Assembly (NCBI GenBank): GCA_023078555.1 | Contig: CM041196.1 | Coordinates: forward strand, 10,992,985 to 11,056,984 | Reading direction: 5' to 3' | Source of the DNA: Ulva prolifera | Taxonomy: Eukaryota > Chlorophyta > Ulvophyceae > Ulvales > Ulvaceae | Length of the DNA stretch: 64,000 nucleotides | Part shown: one piece after another, positions 1 through 11,583 of the stretch | Layout: every line of letters begins with the position of its first letter | Position numbering within the stretch: position 1 is the stretch's first letter | Program-made: the position numbers and the translations under genes | The notes under the pieces: model-generated | Told to the model about the DNA's origin: nothing | What the model saw: only the letters and a program-made list of their open reading frames with translations | Databases searched by the model: none

Positions 1-1621
1 AGCGGTGGGGTCCGCAGCGGTGGGGACCGCAGCGGTGGGGTCCGCAGCGGTGGGGACCGCAGCGGTGGCCGAGGTGGCTTCAGCGCACGCCGGAAACTGG
101 CATCTTCCCCCAGCCCGGCGGCGCCTGGGCACATTGCCATTGACTGTCACGCAGCATGACGCAGCACAGCACAGCATGGCGCAGCACTGCACAGCATGGT
201 GCGAGCGGCGAGTCGAGCAACACGCTCGGCAGAGTGGACACCAGGCGGTGGCTCGCGCCGAGCCTTGCTGTGCTGCGCTGTCCGTCTCACGTGTAGAGAC
301 GTGTGCTGTGGTGTGCTGTGCTGAGCTTCTTGCCCGTTCGAGATTCGCATGTTCGAAAGGTGCCTGTGAGTGAAGGTGACGCCCGTCCGACAAGCACCCC
401 TTCGCGTGACTGCGCCGTGCAATCCGTGTAGTGGGCTCGATCACACTCGTGAACTCTGAAACATCAGGACTACTCTCTGGAAGGCGGCCCTGAACATGGC
501 GCAACACGACCCAACACTGCTTGGTGCTGTACCCGCTCGGCTGCCACAACAAGATGAGTAGGAGGGGACGATTTTTGGCTGGATGTCCCCGCGGTGGTGT
601 CCTCACACGTGACGACTTGCCGCCTTCGCAGCAGCATCACATGTACAGCAACCATGGCATGAGAGCTCACCCTGATTTCACGTCACCAGACCTCATTGGC
701 GATCCTATCTCACTCGATTTCAGCTCATTCGTTGATGAGTACGAATTAGTTCATTCGCTGCAATGAAGCGATCATCACCTCTACAACGGAGATGACCATG
801 AGCAGTGATTGCATGTGTTGTGGCTCCAGGATCTGGCAGAGCGCCCCGCAAGCAGCAGGAAAGCTCGTCATCGTCAGCTAGGTGTATGAGGATTTTCCAT
901 TCGCTGCTCATTGCCCAGCCAGAGTGGTTGACTCTTCGGCCTTGTGCTCACGGCTCTGGAGGACTTTCGAAGCGCTGCTACAGGTGTCCTGCATGTGTAG
1001 ATGTAAACAACAGGGCCTGTAGAATCCAGGAGGGCAGCTCTGCCACTGTCTGATGTGATCCAGCGACGTGCTGCTGCAGAATCATGTTGCAAAACGGATT
1101 GTTGACATGTGGCAAAACGGATTGTTGACATGTGGCAAAACGGCTGGTTGCCTTCCAGGCTGTGTGATGCCAACACATCAAGTGAACGTTTTTGCATGCT
1201 TTGGGGTTGCACTCTTGTCCTGACTTGCAACGGGTGAATGTGATGGGCCGTGGAGTCTCATCACAGCTGGGTGTGCAGGCAGCTGCAGTGCATGACTGGC
1301 TGGGCATGCAAGGGCTATCTGATCAGTCTTTCGAGCGCTGGCTGCACTGGACTGCTTACATGAAGCCGAGATGCATGTTTGACCAGCTTGAGCGCGTTTA
1401 ATTGCTTCGTGATTCAAAACGTTTCGGATAGCACTCGATAATTACCTCACCTGCGCTTGACCAGAACTGCCCAGTAACAAATCGTGCACGTACGCACATA
1501 CCCATGTACGCAGCCTTCCCTGCAAGAGCAATCGCAGTTCTTCGCGAGGCGCGATCATCATTTTGTTCAAGCTGTGACTTGAGGCGAACAGAACGCACAC
1601 TACGCCGCTAGACGAGTTGCG
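1..1621. other. Gene-free 5' flank with two short tandem repeats
   Basis: No coding region is recognised. Bases 1-70 hold a GC-rich tandem repeat (30-bp period alternating GTGGGGTCC and GTGGGGACC); it runs off the window edge, so it may belong to a gene to the left. Bases 1085-1150 hold about three copies of a 23-bp unit built around GGCAAAACGG. Short open frames occur on both strands but have no domain and no supporting splice pattern. Confidence 0.5.
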
Positions 1622-4600
1622 ATGTGGTTAGTTCCACGCTTGTTCCTCTGCCTGGCTGCCCTCGCCGCGCCTTGCGCGGCAAGAATAACAAAGACCAGCA
1701 TAGTAGATGATTCTCGAAATAGTATCACTCTCTCGCGCCCGTTTGAATTCACCTACCAAAAGGCCTTCCTTCAGTTCAATGTGACCAATGCTGCTGTCCG
1801 TTGGACGGACGACGATCATGCTCAGGAGTATGACTGCTTTCGATTCTATCTCGCAAGTCCTGTTTACGACACGTTGGATGCGGAGCCCGAAGGCAAGTGC
1901 TGGCAGGAAAACGATACAGCAGGATTCCACGTGTTCAGCCTTGCAACGTTCAGCGACTTCAAAGAGAAGACTGAGACGGACGGTGGACATGTGGCCTGGG
2001 AGCCTTTCGGATACCACACCGAAGATCCCATTGTTCTGGCCGGAGCATCGCACACTATGTACTTTGTCAATTGTTGCCCGGCATCGGTCACCTTTGACAT
2101 CGTGATCGACATGTACAACACAATCAACGGACAAAAGACGTATCTGTCTCTGGGCGAGATCGAGCTGCCCACTTTATATTTGGTGCGGACCTCTGAAGAG
2201 CCTGTTGTTCTTGACCACCAGGCAAACATTGCTCGCCATGCATCGCAAGAGCTCCAGATTATACCTGACCAAAGAGAATTTGCAGATCATGTGCTTGCTG
2301 TTCACGATCGGCTTGGGGATCTGGTCATACACAGTGTACTCGAACAAGAGCAGTGCCCACCGGATCCACTACCTGATGATCGTCCTGGGAGTGTTCAAAG
2401 TGCTCACGTTGCTAGCGCAAGGTAGCATGTACCACTACCTCCGCGTGACAGGCCACCCCGACGGGTGGAATGTGGCATACTACATCTTCACCTTCTTCCG
2501 CAGCATATTCCTCTTCTCCATCATCGTCCTCATCGGAACGGGGTGGTCGTACATGACACCGTTCTTAGGCGACAACGAGAAACGCGTCCTCATGGTCGTG
2601 TTGCCGTTCCAGGTGTGGTCCTCCGTTCGTGATCTGTCCATGCTCTCACCACCTGTACCTGCGCCCTACAGAAGTTTTGTTCTGTTTTCTTACGAGAGCC
2701 ACGCAGCAGCCCCCAAGCCATCATTTGAGCCGACGCAAACGTGATCTGCACCAACGTCACAAACGTTTCATGGCTACACTGCTTGATCCTTGCCATTGCG
2801 CCTCTTCCTGTGCATGTTCCCCATCCTGCAATTGCAGACGGCCATGTTTTCAAGGATGCCACTGGTAGTCAGGCACCTAGATTGCAGCTGCATGCGGTGT
2901 TGGCCTAACCTTGCGGTATGCACGTCGCTCCACTGTTTAATCACTAGATCCACAGGATGCAAGCATCGGTCAGTGAACACCATGCACTGTCACGTGACCG
3001 CTCGCCTGCAGCTGTCATCATTCACACAACTCGCTCCATCGCTGCAACAGTCCAAAACTTCTGATCAACAGTCACACACCATACTCTGCACTGCACCCAT
3101 GTGCCTGTCCCTTTCCTTGTCCACCTCATCAGCCCGCGCCAGGTAACAAATCCAGCTGCAGTCTGTGACTTCCTTGACGAAACAGTGATATGGCTGCTTT
3201 ACTGCTGGACCCGTGCAAACCGCGGCGCCAGCGTCAGTTCTCAGATGTCCAGCTCCCTAGCGCACCATCCCCTTGAACCTACCTGGTATCATTCAATGTC
3301 TCAACTGCATGCCCGTCAGCCTGTCCTGCACTGCAGTGTCGGCCCTCTCATACCTTGCCCCACCACAACCCAAGCGCACAGAGCAGCAGGCATTCTGTAC
3401 ACGCAGTGTCTTCCCTACAGACACTTTCTTCCATGCCCCCCCCACGGCATGCATGGGTCCAGATCGACGTGCTACGCAGCAGTGCTCACCATGTTACCGG
3501 GATGAGTGCTTCGGTGCCGATCGACGTCGCACATGCTCGTGTCCACCCTTTCGGTCCGAGCAAAGCACACGATCATCGGCCGCTGCATGGCTCAAAACTC
3601 AGATGTCCTCCATTCCGTCCACCGCCACGAGTTGCGGCCGCAGACGTCCTGAATGACGTCCTGCGTGACAGCATTCACCATCTTCTTCGGAGATCTTGCA
3701 GATTCCGCACGGGTTCTCACATTGAACTGAGCATGTCATTCAGAACTTGATTTTGACATGTTATCAAATGGACATGGCGACGTGATCATGCATACATAAA
3801 ATAACGTACATTTGCGACGATTGCGACAGCTGTGGCAATCCTTCCGGGGGGGTGTGTGCAGGTGCTGGTGGACGTCGCGATCGTCGTCATCGATGAGTTC
3901 ACGCCCGCCGCACCGTCGTGGTTCACGTGGCGGGACGTGATGCACTTCCTCGACATCATCTGCTGCTGCGCCGTCCTCTTCCCCATCGCCTGGCGCATCC
4001 GCTACCTCCACGAAGCCTCCGCCACGGACGGCAAGGCCGAGCGGTGCGCCCCCCTGCCATCATGTTTGCTGTTTCCGGCGCATGCAAACGCTCGTCTGGG
4101 TGTTGAGCGACACTGTTGACAAAACGTCAAGCGCGCTTTTGTGTGCTGGAGCACCTTCTGCGGCAGGACTCGAGACAGTGTGTGCGGACACTTGGGGGTG
4201 AGTCCAGAGTGGTTGACGCCCTCGGCGTGTGTTTTTCTGGTCACCCGCAGCCATCTGCATCCCCCATGGGCACGAGCAGTCACCGGATGCAGAATTCTGC
4301 GTGCACATGTGGGTATCCTGTGCATGGTAGCAGCGAGCCGTTGCCAAGTTCATATCAGATTTTCGCCTGACGCAGTACCATCAATTTGCATCCTCGGCTT
4401 GACGAGCCGCCGGCGCAGTAGCGCCGGAGGCAGCCGCTCATGTCCTAGCCCCTGCGCCCTCACCCCGCCGTGCTGTGCGCTGTGCAGGAGCATGCAACAG
4501 CTGATCATGTTCCGGCACTTCTACATCATGGTCGTCGTGTACATCTACTTCACGCGTATCGTCGTCTACCTCCTGCGCGCGGCGCTCCCGCCCGACATGG

Positions 4601-4737
4601 TGTGGCTCGCACCGGCCGCCGAGGAGCTCGCGACGCTCACCTTCTACACTCTCACCGCCGCGCAGTTCCGGCCGCACCAGAGCAACTCGTACACGAAGCT
4701 TGTCACCGAGGCGGAGATCGAGATGAGCTCGGTGTAG
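1622..4737 (+). CDS. GPR107/108-like lung seven-transmembrane (LU7TM/GOST) protein
   Basis: Four exons: 1622-2182, 2286-2612, 3862-4043, 4488-4737, all GT-AG with phases that join exactly, giving 439 residues. The N-terminus (MWLVPRLFLCLAALAAPCAA) reads as a signal peptide, followed by a luminal domain with Cys pairs. The membrane part has seven hydrophobic segments and matches GPR107/108 closely: HRIHYLM, GHPDGWNVAYYI, LIGTGWSY, DIICCCAVLFPIAWRIRYL, EASATDGKAE, FRHFYIMVVVYIYFTRI. The family acts in the Golgi/trans-Golgi network and endosome-to-Golgi retrieval in animals and plants. The start is the first ATG, directly at the signal peptide. The apparent frame change near 2183-2285 is a 103-nt intron, not a lesion: removing it joins GEIELPTLYL to the first TM helix. 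It converges on RPB6, with about 2 kb between the stops. Confidence 0.9.
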
Positions 4738-6763
4738 GGACGCCGGGTTTGTGCGGTGCCGAGTATGTGTGCCGCCGTGGCAGGACGGCCGGTCACATTC
4801 CGGCTGGATCTTTAAAGGTTGTTTAGGAGCAGCCTGGGGTGCTCACGGCAAGCCGCGGCGCATGCGTGCGGGGCGCTGACGGCCCAGTTTTGCGAGGCTG
4901 TGGGCAGGCACGGGCGCTCGCAGTGATGGGCCGCCGCGCCGTCGGCGTGTGCGGAGAATGCTCGACCGGATGAAAGGGTCATGTCACGCGTGTCTGCCCG
5001 CTGCTAGTGTGTCGTGGAGGTCTCTCTCAAGGCAGCACACCCAGGCCTCGCGCAGCTTCTGCGGTGCTGGAATGAGAGTATGGGCAGCGATGCAGACAGG
5101 CCCCACCACCAGGACCCGGCCGCGCCTGAGAAGTGTTTCACGGGCATGCAGCGATGTGTGTCAAGGACAGCAGTGCTGCAGTACGCCGTGCCTGCACACG
5201 CAGAGCTCCGAAGCACTGCTGGAGCGCTTCGATCCGGGCCGGGCCTGCGGCAACGCCACGGCACGTGCTCGTGTTTCAGCCGTGTACGCCATCCTGCCTG
5301 AGTACGCTGCAAAGGCTGGCGCTGCATGCGGAAGTGAGTTTGTGGAGACCAGTCATGGGTTCGGAGCGGGCAGAGGCTTCACCTGCATTCGGATAGCTTT
5401 GTCTGCAGTGTTCATGCCGAACCTCTGGCTACGGCGCTGCATGCAGTGCTTACATGAAGGCCTAGGTCTGTGGGGTCGCTGTTTGTCTGGCTGCCGTAGT
5501 GGGTTAGATCTGACCCGTCAACAGGCATACGCGTGTGCATCTGTGTGGGTTAGAGTAGCGGTGTATGTAGCGGGGCTGCAACAAATCCGCGCATCAGCAC
5601 AAGGCCTTGTGTCAGGCTTGGCAGTCCTAGACCTTCCACCGTCAATCACGAGGAAGTCAGGGCATGTGTTGATGTGGTGCTCGATCAATTGATAAGCCTT
5701 TCCTTGCAGACATTTCTGTATGTTGACGTGGTGGAATCATGGACACATTGAGCATGGTGTTCCTGTGTGCCCCAGGTGACAGAGCTGATCAGCGTAGTTT
5801 TGAGCGACGGAATGTCTGTTTTGTCTGCACAGCATTCCATGCTATATGTGCAGTTAGATGCTGCGGTTTGCAGTCATGCAGTGATGTGCATTGCCTCATG
5901 TCAGATGCCTCTTGGACCTGTCACCACAATTAGGCACAGGACGCCTTCTGTGTTTTACTCGAAGCTCCTGCATAATTACAGTGAAAGACCAGTTCGACAT
6001 CGACTCAAATGTACATTTGTGGGTTGCAAAGCAGTGACATCGCTGCGTTATGGCAAATCTTTCGTACAGTCACCATCTCATTAATGACTTCAAGCGCTAG
6101 CATGATATGGAGACAGATTCAATATGGATGGTGCTCAGCTGGCGGGGTTCAGGTCGCACAACCAGGCTGAACATCAGCCTGGAGCACAGACATGATCAGC
6201 AGCACACATCACAATAGGTTATAAGATATGAAGTTGGCCAAAGTCACTTGATTACCCCTGTCCATGTGCTCGGGCGAAGTTGATCAGATGAGGTCGAGTG
6301 AAACGGGTGTGAATGTGGTGACCACCATGCAGGCAGCACAGATGCCTTGTGGCGCAATCTCAGCGCTGATAGCTTAACTGTGCAGCTCGACAGCGGTCGG
6401 CTGACATACAGCATGATGACGGCGCAGTTGCTCTTCTGACATCAGAGTTTCATGCTGCTGCTCGAAGGCACTTGACCTTCACATGATGCTTGCCACGTCC
6501 AGGAGTCTTGAAGCCTAGAGTCTTGCTGCGCAGCCGAAATAATAGTCTGAAATTGCGACTAAAAGTGTGGCTCATGACTGAGTGCGCCATGCTGTGGTTA
6601 TCACTCACTAAGCTTGGTTTGGTGAGACTTGCCAGTTTCAGAGGCTGAGCGTGTCCTTGGCACCGCGCAGCTGCGCCGGCACCAGGATTCATTGTAACGA
6701 GAACACCTGCCAGATCGATGTTCCGGTATCGGTTGTGCGAGAGGTGTGCACCAAGGGATCTTC
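4738..6763. other. Convergent intergenic region
   Basis: Two kilobases between the stops of the GPR107-like gene and RPB6. It would hold both 3' UTRs. A 735-nt frame without stops at about 4958-5692 is Cys-rich, has no recognisable domain and is not called. Nothing else is seen; the sequence from about 5700 on is more AT-rich than the flanking exons. Confidence 0.5.
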
Positions 6764-7513
6764 TCATCGATCCGTGATGATCAGGTCTTGAATTTTCCAG
6801 TCCTCAAAACTGCATGCAAGAGAGATTTATAGGCCTACTCCACCATCCAAGCTGACCACAGATCCCGCTGTGGCCGTTTCAAGCTACGTCGGTAGTCTGG
6901 TGGCTGCGCACCTGTTGTCTGGGAGGTACCTCCTGATGATGAAAGGTATTTTCTTCTCTCTCAGCTCCTTCATCGCAATCTGCAGTGCTGACAGAGTCAC
7001 AAGCAGCCTTTCCTGTTAGTACATTTTTTAATGGCAGCCATGCCGCGTTGTCGCTGACATTTGGGACTGTTCTGCAAGGTAGTTGGACGCCACCTCCAGT
7101 GGATCGATGGCTCCATCCGCCTCAACCATGATTGGTGCGTTCATGCTAATCTGCAAGGCTCGTGTCCCCAATATTCGTGCTTTCTCATACTTGGTCATAT
7201 ACTTGGTTGTGACTTTTTCTTTATTTGGTTCCTCCGGCTCTCCCATGCGGATGTCAACGCGTTCTTTTGGATCAGTGTCGACGTCAACAACCTCCTGCAG
7301 CAAAGTCTGTGATAAAAACAATAACCAAAGTTCATTGAGGATATGGACCAATGCGTGGCATTGCCTCGGACGCTGATGTCACCGGCACCAGCGGCAACGA
7401 GGGGACGCAGGATGAAGGATCTCACGCACCTGTCCGTCGTCGACATCCTCCTCAGCATCGACGTCCCCAAACTCATCATCTCCGAATCCAGCCTCGCCGT
7501 AGTCGTCGTCCAT
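6764..7513 (-). CDS. RPB6: RNA polymerase subunit RPB6 (RPABC2), shared by Pol I, II and III
   Basis: Minus-strand gene of four exons: 7513-7430, 7306-7094, 6979-6912, 6809-6764 (exon 2 might instead begin at 7294). Phases agree and give 136 residues, as expected for RPB6 (127-155). The N-terminus is the usual acidic tail ([17 protein letters not shown]). The core matches the family: [20 protein letters not shown], then DPLE joined to [20 protein letters not shown], then [15 protein letters not shown] at the C-terminus. RPB6 is the eukaryotic omega subunit that helps latch the clamp and assemble the largest subunit. The last exon is only 46 nt and is easily missed: without it the protein appears to lose its conserved tail. 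Donors are GTGCGT, GTGGCG and GTGCGC. Confidence 0.95.
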
Positions 7514-8486
7514 GGCTGCACAGAAGCGGGTGTCGAGAAGAAAATGTCGCTGCGGCACAGATCTACCCACTGCACGGTGCTTCCAGGAACGTCAACGATG
7601 TTTGTTGCACGAGCAAAGTTCCCTTTTTTCCTTCAAGGATGCATTGCAGCGCACCTGTGTGCCCGACCGCCGCTTCTTTCTGCATGCAGTGCATGCGGGT
7701 GCGACTTGTCAGGATACATCGAAGAGTGCGGCACTGGATCGATCTGTTCCATATTCATCCTGCTACCAAAGCTGAAACGAACTGTAGATGACACTCATCC
7801 ATTTGTAGACTGCAATGAGCTGACAGCTGATGCATTCTGTGCGCAGCACTGCATCTGAGATGTCAGCACGGTGCAAGACTGACATGGCAACGAAACATGC
7901 AAGGACGTGATGGGCCCTTTAAGGAGGCCATGGAATCGAGTCTGACAAAACAAGTCACGACGTGCGAGATCCATTGCGCAATGTTCTCGTGGAAGAGTAT
8001 CGGCAGTTCCACATATGTCCATGTCGCATGGTCGCTTCAAGCTGCAAACTACAGTGATGTACATTCCGTACCCGGCACAGGACCTGGGCACCTCCGGGAT
8101 CACACGCCTCACTTGCACGTTCAAAGTGAATGGTGTATGAAACGAGCGCCCACAAGCTGCATGAGCACCAGTTCTTGGAGTCACGCGGTCATGCAGCGCA
8201 CCAACGAGCTGACTTGTAGTTAACACCATGATCCTGAGGAGGTGAACCAGTGCCAGCACTTGACATACTTGATCAATTCTGGTCCTATATTCAACAGGTG
8301 GCGGCACGCCGCCCATCATTGCACAACTTCATCACTTCTGCACATTGTTTCGTTCAACAGCCCACCTGGTAACAGACACGCACGCACATCCTGACCTCTT
8401 GCTCAAAATAATACACTGCCCCGCTACCTGGAGACGCCCCCAAACACGGGCTCGGTGTTGGAAGTACTCTGTTCTATGTAGCGGCG
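7514..8486. other. Intergenic region between RPB6 and the AT-hook gene
   Basis: Contains the RPB6 promoter (downstream in coordinates, as the gene is on the minus strand) and the 3' end of the AT-hook gene. A minus-strand frame with an ATG at 8319 runs 174 codons to 7795 but has no domain, no splice context and a random-looking composition, so it is not called. Confidence 0.45.
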
Positions 8487-9284
8487 TCACTGATCCGCTG
8501 CATCAGGGCTACGTCCACCGCCGCCTGCCGTGCCGCGCAGGATCCTCAAGGGGGTAATCCCGCGCCCCCACCGCCAGCCCCTGCACCCTAGCGCAGCCCC
8601 GGCGGATCCAGAGGGGCCGTCTGCGGCCCCCCGCGGCCCCCGCACCGCAATGCCACCAGCGGAGCCGTTGTCCCCATAGCCTGCGCCAGGTGCGTCCTTC
8701 CGAGGGCGCCCGCGCCCCCGCCGCACCCCTGTAGCCACCCCATGCCGCACCCCCGCGGGGGCACCGCCACCTTCGTCCGCGTCAGGTGCGTCCTTCCGAG
8801 GGCGCCCGCGCCCCCGCCGCACCCCCGTAGCCACCCCATGCCGCACCGCCGCGGCGGCACCGCCACCTTCGTCCGCGCCAGGTGCGTCCATCCGAGGGCG
8901 GCCGTGGCCCCGCAGCTCCCCCGGCGTAGCCCCTTGCCCCGCCACAGCGCTGAAGGTGGCCGTCTTGCGACGTTCGCCCTTCTGGGGTCGACCCCGGCCC
9001 CGCCGCCGCGCGTCACCGTGCGGCACGTCGCCGGCTGCGCCGGCCACCCCCGGTCCCCCGCCAGGGTCTCGGTCGGGAGCCGCCGCCGGCGCCGCCGCTT
9101 CGTGCCGCCGCCGCCGAAGCCCGGCCCCCTCTTGCCTGTGCTCGTCCAGCATGGCCTTGACCGGCGCTGCCCGGCGCCCAGACTCGCCGGCGCGGAGGCC
9201 GTCGGGCTGTGCGCCGCCAGAGGCAGCACTCCTCCTCGCATCGGCCCGCTCCTCATCAGACTCTGAGGATGTCGCGCTGTCCAT
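8487..9284 (-). CDS. AT-hook DNA-binding protein with four hooks
   Basis: Single uninterrupted minus-strand frame of 265 residues. The start is the ATG at 9284 (MDSATSSESDEE); the frame remains open upstream but has no earlier ATG. AT-hooks lie at about residues 95-101 (RRGRGRPQK), 125-131 (RGHGRPR), 157-164 and 189-196 (RRGRGRPRK). Such GRP cores insert into the minor groove of AT-rich DNA, so the product is probably a chromatin or transcription architectural factor of HMGA type. The hooks sit in a 32-residue tandem repeat (KDAPDADEGGG...VRHGVATGV) encoded by 96-bp direct repeats at 8691, 8787 and 8883. The rest is low-complexity Ala/Gly/Arg. The C-terminal 60 residues (from about 8680 down) could be read-through of an intron. 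The exact orthologue is unknown. Confidence 0.65.
   Translation of the reverse strand: MDSATSSESDEERADARRSAASGGAQPDGLRAGESGRRAAPVKAMLDEHRQEGAGLRRRRHEAAAPAAAPDRDPGGGPGVAGAAGDVPHGDARRRGRGRPQKGERRKTATFSAVAGQGATPGELRGHGRPRMDAPGADEGGGAAAAVRHGVATGVRRGRGRPRKDAPDADEGGGAPAGVRHGVATGVRRGRGRPRKDAPGAGYGDNGSAGGIAVRGPRGAADGPSGSAGAALGCRGWRWGRGITPLRILRGTAGGGGRSPDAADQ
8691..8900 (+). repeat. 96-bp in-frame tandem repeat, about 2.2 copies
   Basis: The unit starts at 8691, 8787 and 8883 (TGCGTCC followed by TTCCGAGGGCG in the first two). The period of 96 is a multiple of three, so each unit adds one AT-hook plus linker to the minus-strand protein. Units differ at only a few bases, suggesting recent or homogenised duplication. 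Confidence 0.85.
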
Positions 9285-10194
9285 GGGCACGTCCTCGAGT
9301 GGTTGCTGCCTCTGTGCGCAGCCACCCGTGGCTACACAGCATCTCTCCCTCACGATCGTGGTACAAGAACAGAGAGCACCTGGACAATGAGAATGGCCTC
9401 ACCCGGCTGGGTGAGGCCATTCTGATGCCTGTCTGGCCCCAGGCACGCATCTGAGTCAGCCCCACGGGTGGAGTGACGGGCAGGTGGTTGTCACAAGTGA
9501 CAACACACGGCGTACCCTTGCAACAGCAGCAAGGGCAGGTCGTGCGCGGAGTGAAAGAGATCAGGTGTATGCGTGTGTAACTCCAGTTGGAGTGACCGCA
9601 ACACCACTGGACTTTCACGAGCAGCAATGCCGGTCCCAGGACCAGTGTGTAGATCTTTGGATCGCTGCTTTGGGTTGCAACGCATGAGGGCTAGCTTTGG
9701 TGCTCTGCCCAGCGATAGCCCGAGCTGTTCGATGCCACTGTGAGAAGTAATGGGATATAATTCTGGAGTGTTAAACGGTGCGGCAGCAACCGTAGCAGCT
9801 GTGCGACTGCCTGGAGCTCCACAACTGGTGGCAGCAACCGCCACAGCGCCGCGCTACCGGTGTATGCGTGTTGACTGAACGGTGGCAACAGTCGGCAATG
9901 TAGACAGGCGCCTGTAGACAGTCATCGTCTGCTTTCAAGGCTCAAGAGAGACGACGCTAGTGGCGCAGCGAGCGCTTCCTGGGCCGATCTGCTCGGGACT
10001 GAGCCCATCCATGCGGGAGAAACAATCGAGCATGCAAGCAAAACTGACAGCCAGAGTGCTGCTGATGGCCTGTCAAAACGTGCACAGAGGTGGCGCTGGC
10101 TGAAACCGTGGCTGAGTTGATGTGCTGTTGAGCATGGACAGGCGCCACTTTTTTTTTTTTTTTCTGTATGTACTGGCTTCCAGCATGCAGCTGA
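9285..10194. other. Intergenic region with a long perfect hairpin
   Basis: Between the AT-hook gene start and the MOC1 stop. It holds the hairpin at 9390-9423, a 28-bp inverted repeat at 9583-9610, and a T17 run at 10150-10166. No coding region is seen. Confidence 0.5.
9390..9423. repeat. Perfect 15-bp hairpin upstream of the AT-hook gene
   Basis: Arms AGAATGGCCTCACCC and GGGTGAGGCCATTCT, loop GGCT. It is about 106 bp upstream of the AT-hook ATG, so it could form in DNA or in a 5' UTR. Confidence 0.85.
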
Positions 10195-11583
10195 TCACTC
10201 AATGAGGAGCGCACAGTCTGACGTCAGGCGCTTGTGCTGCTCCTTCTCGTCAAAGGCCCAGTTTACACCGCGTTTGCCCTTGGGAGTTGCAGCAGCAGCA
10301 GCATTTGCGGCCTCACGTTTCGTCAGATGTGCTTCTGCCAGCAGGCCTCCCCAGACGGCCAGCAGTGCTGCTTCGGCACGGCCGTGGTCTTTCTTCCGCC
10401 TTCACATGAATCGAACTTGTCTTCTGTGAAGGACAGCGCAGGCAGGCACATGCCTGGTGTCACTTTGTGGAGTGTGAGTGGTGTGAGATGGAACGGCAAG
10501 GGCATACCTGAGAGCTTCGGAGAGATCAGGAACCAGATGCACAGCTAGCTCCCGGCTGGCGTCTTTTTTCAGCCCTTGGAGCTGCATCTGCCGCTTCCAT
10601 TGGATGGCCTGGATCTCTACGATGGAGTCCAGTGAGGTGCTCTGCTGCGAGTGCTCCAGCTCCTGCTCCCAGGACACAACTCCCTCAGACGCCAGAGTCC
10701 CCATGAGAACTCCAAACGTATACGCTGCAAGCGCGCTGAAAGTGTATGTCAGGTGGATGTGGAGCGGGCTGCGGCAGGTGTTCCCAGCAAGCACAAGTGC
10801 CCAGGTAGCGAAATCGGGATAAAACGCCGAGTTAACTAGCATCTGATCATTATGAAGCCTGCCAGAAGAGGCTGCATGGATGCTGTTTTTAATGGGGATC
10901 GTAAGGCCAGCGCCTAGCTGTGCGAATGACCGCACCAGATACAGCGGCAGATTGCCAGCCATCGACGTCAGGAATTGGTGTTGGCCTCTCAATCACCCAG
11001 CTGAGCTTGCCTGCCGACCGTGCTTTCCGCACGGATTCACTTGCTAGGAGCTCCTCGGTGAGTATGCGATGGAGTTCTAGGCCACAAACGCGACGCTTCA
11101 GCTTCCCCGAAGCGAGCCGATACTTGTATGTTGGCATGTCCCATATGTGCGCTGCCACGTTCGACATGCCAGAAAGGCACCAATCAGCCTAAAGGGCATG
11201 TTCGTTGACGCCAGTATCTTGCGGGCCTGTTTCATTGAGTGCGCAGCAAGGCAGAAGCACACCAGCGCATCGCGGCCTTCGGCTGGTTGCACAGCAAGAG
11301 CGGTGTCATCACGATCGAACGTGACAAGTGCTATGGCACCTCCCATGTCAGGATCAATGCCAACGCACGCTACAGCCGTCCCAGCGTTCGGAACCTCTCG
11401 ACGCATCCCATCATGCGCCAAGTTGGCTTTGCTTCTAGGCATTGCAGCTGCAGGAGCCGCAGGAGAAGCGTGTGGACATATAGACTTTCCATTTCTATGA
11501 ACATATAAGTCTCTAGAAACACGAGAGAGCCAGGAAGAATGAGCTGTCATGGGTCGAACCAGATGCAAGGCCGAACACAGCAT
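10195..11583 (-). CDS. MOC1: MOC1-type Holliday-junction resolvase, plastid-targeted
   Basis: Four exons on the minus strand: 11583-11263, 11188-10936, 10724-10508, 10399-10195; phases agree, 331 residues. The RuvC-like RNase H fold is recognised from VACVGIDPDMGGAIALV (first catalytic Asp), WVIERPTPIPDVDGW (catalytic Glu), QWKRQ followed by KKDASRELAVHL, and RRKKDHGRAEAALLAVWG (C-terminal acidic residues), in the order found in plant MOC1. MOC1 resolves four-way DNA junctions in plastid nucleoids before plastid division. The first ~50 residues are Ser/Ala/Arg-rich without acidic residues, as expected of a transit peptide. An ~18-residue insert (SWEQELEHSQQS...) lies between LASEG and the IVEIQ strand; a 69-nt in-frame intron at that point cannot be ruled out. 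The exon 1/2 junction is the least certain. It is head-to-head with WDHD1, 593 bp apart. Confidence 0.85.

Noticed and set aside
2183-2290. Apparent frameshift in the GPR107-like gene
   Set aside because: A GT-AG intron of 103 nt (2183-2285) explains it and restores the family sequence at the first membrane helix.
4949-5692. Long Cys-rich plus-strand frame
   Set aside because: No domain, no homology recognised, no splice context; lies where two 3' UTRs are expected.
7795-8319. 174-codon minus-strand frame starting with ATG
   Set aside because: No recognisable domain and no conserved features; length is possible by chance.
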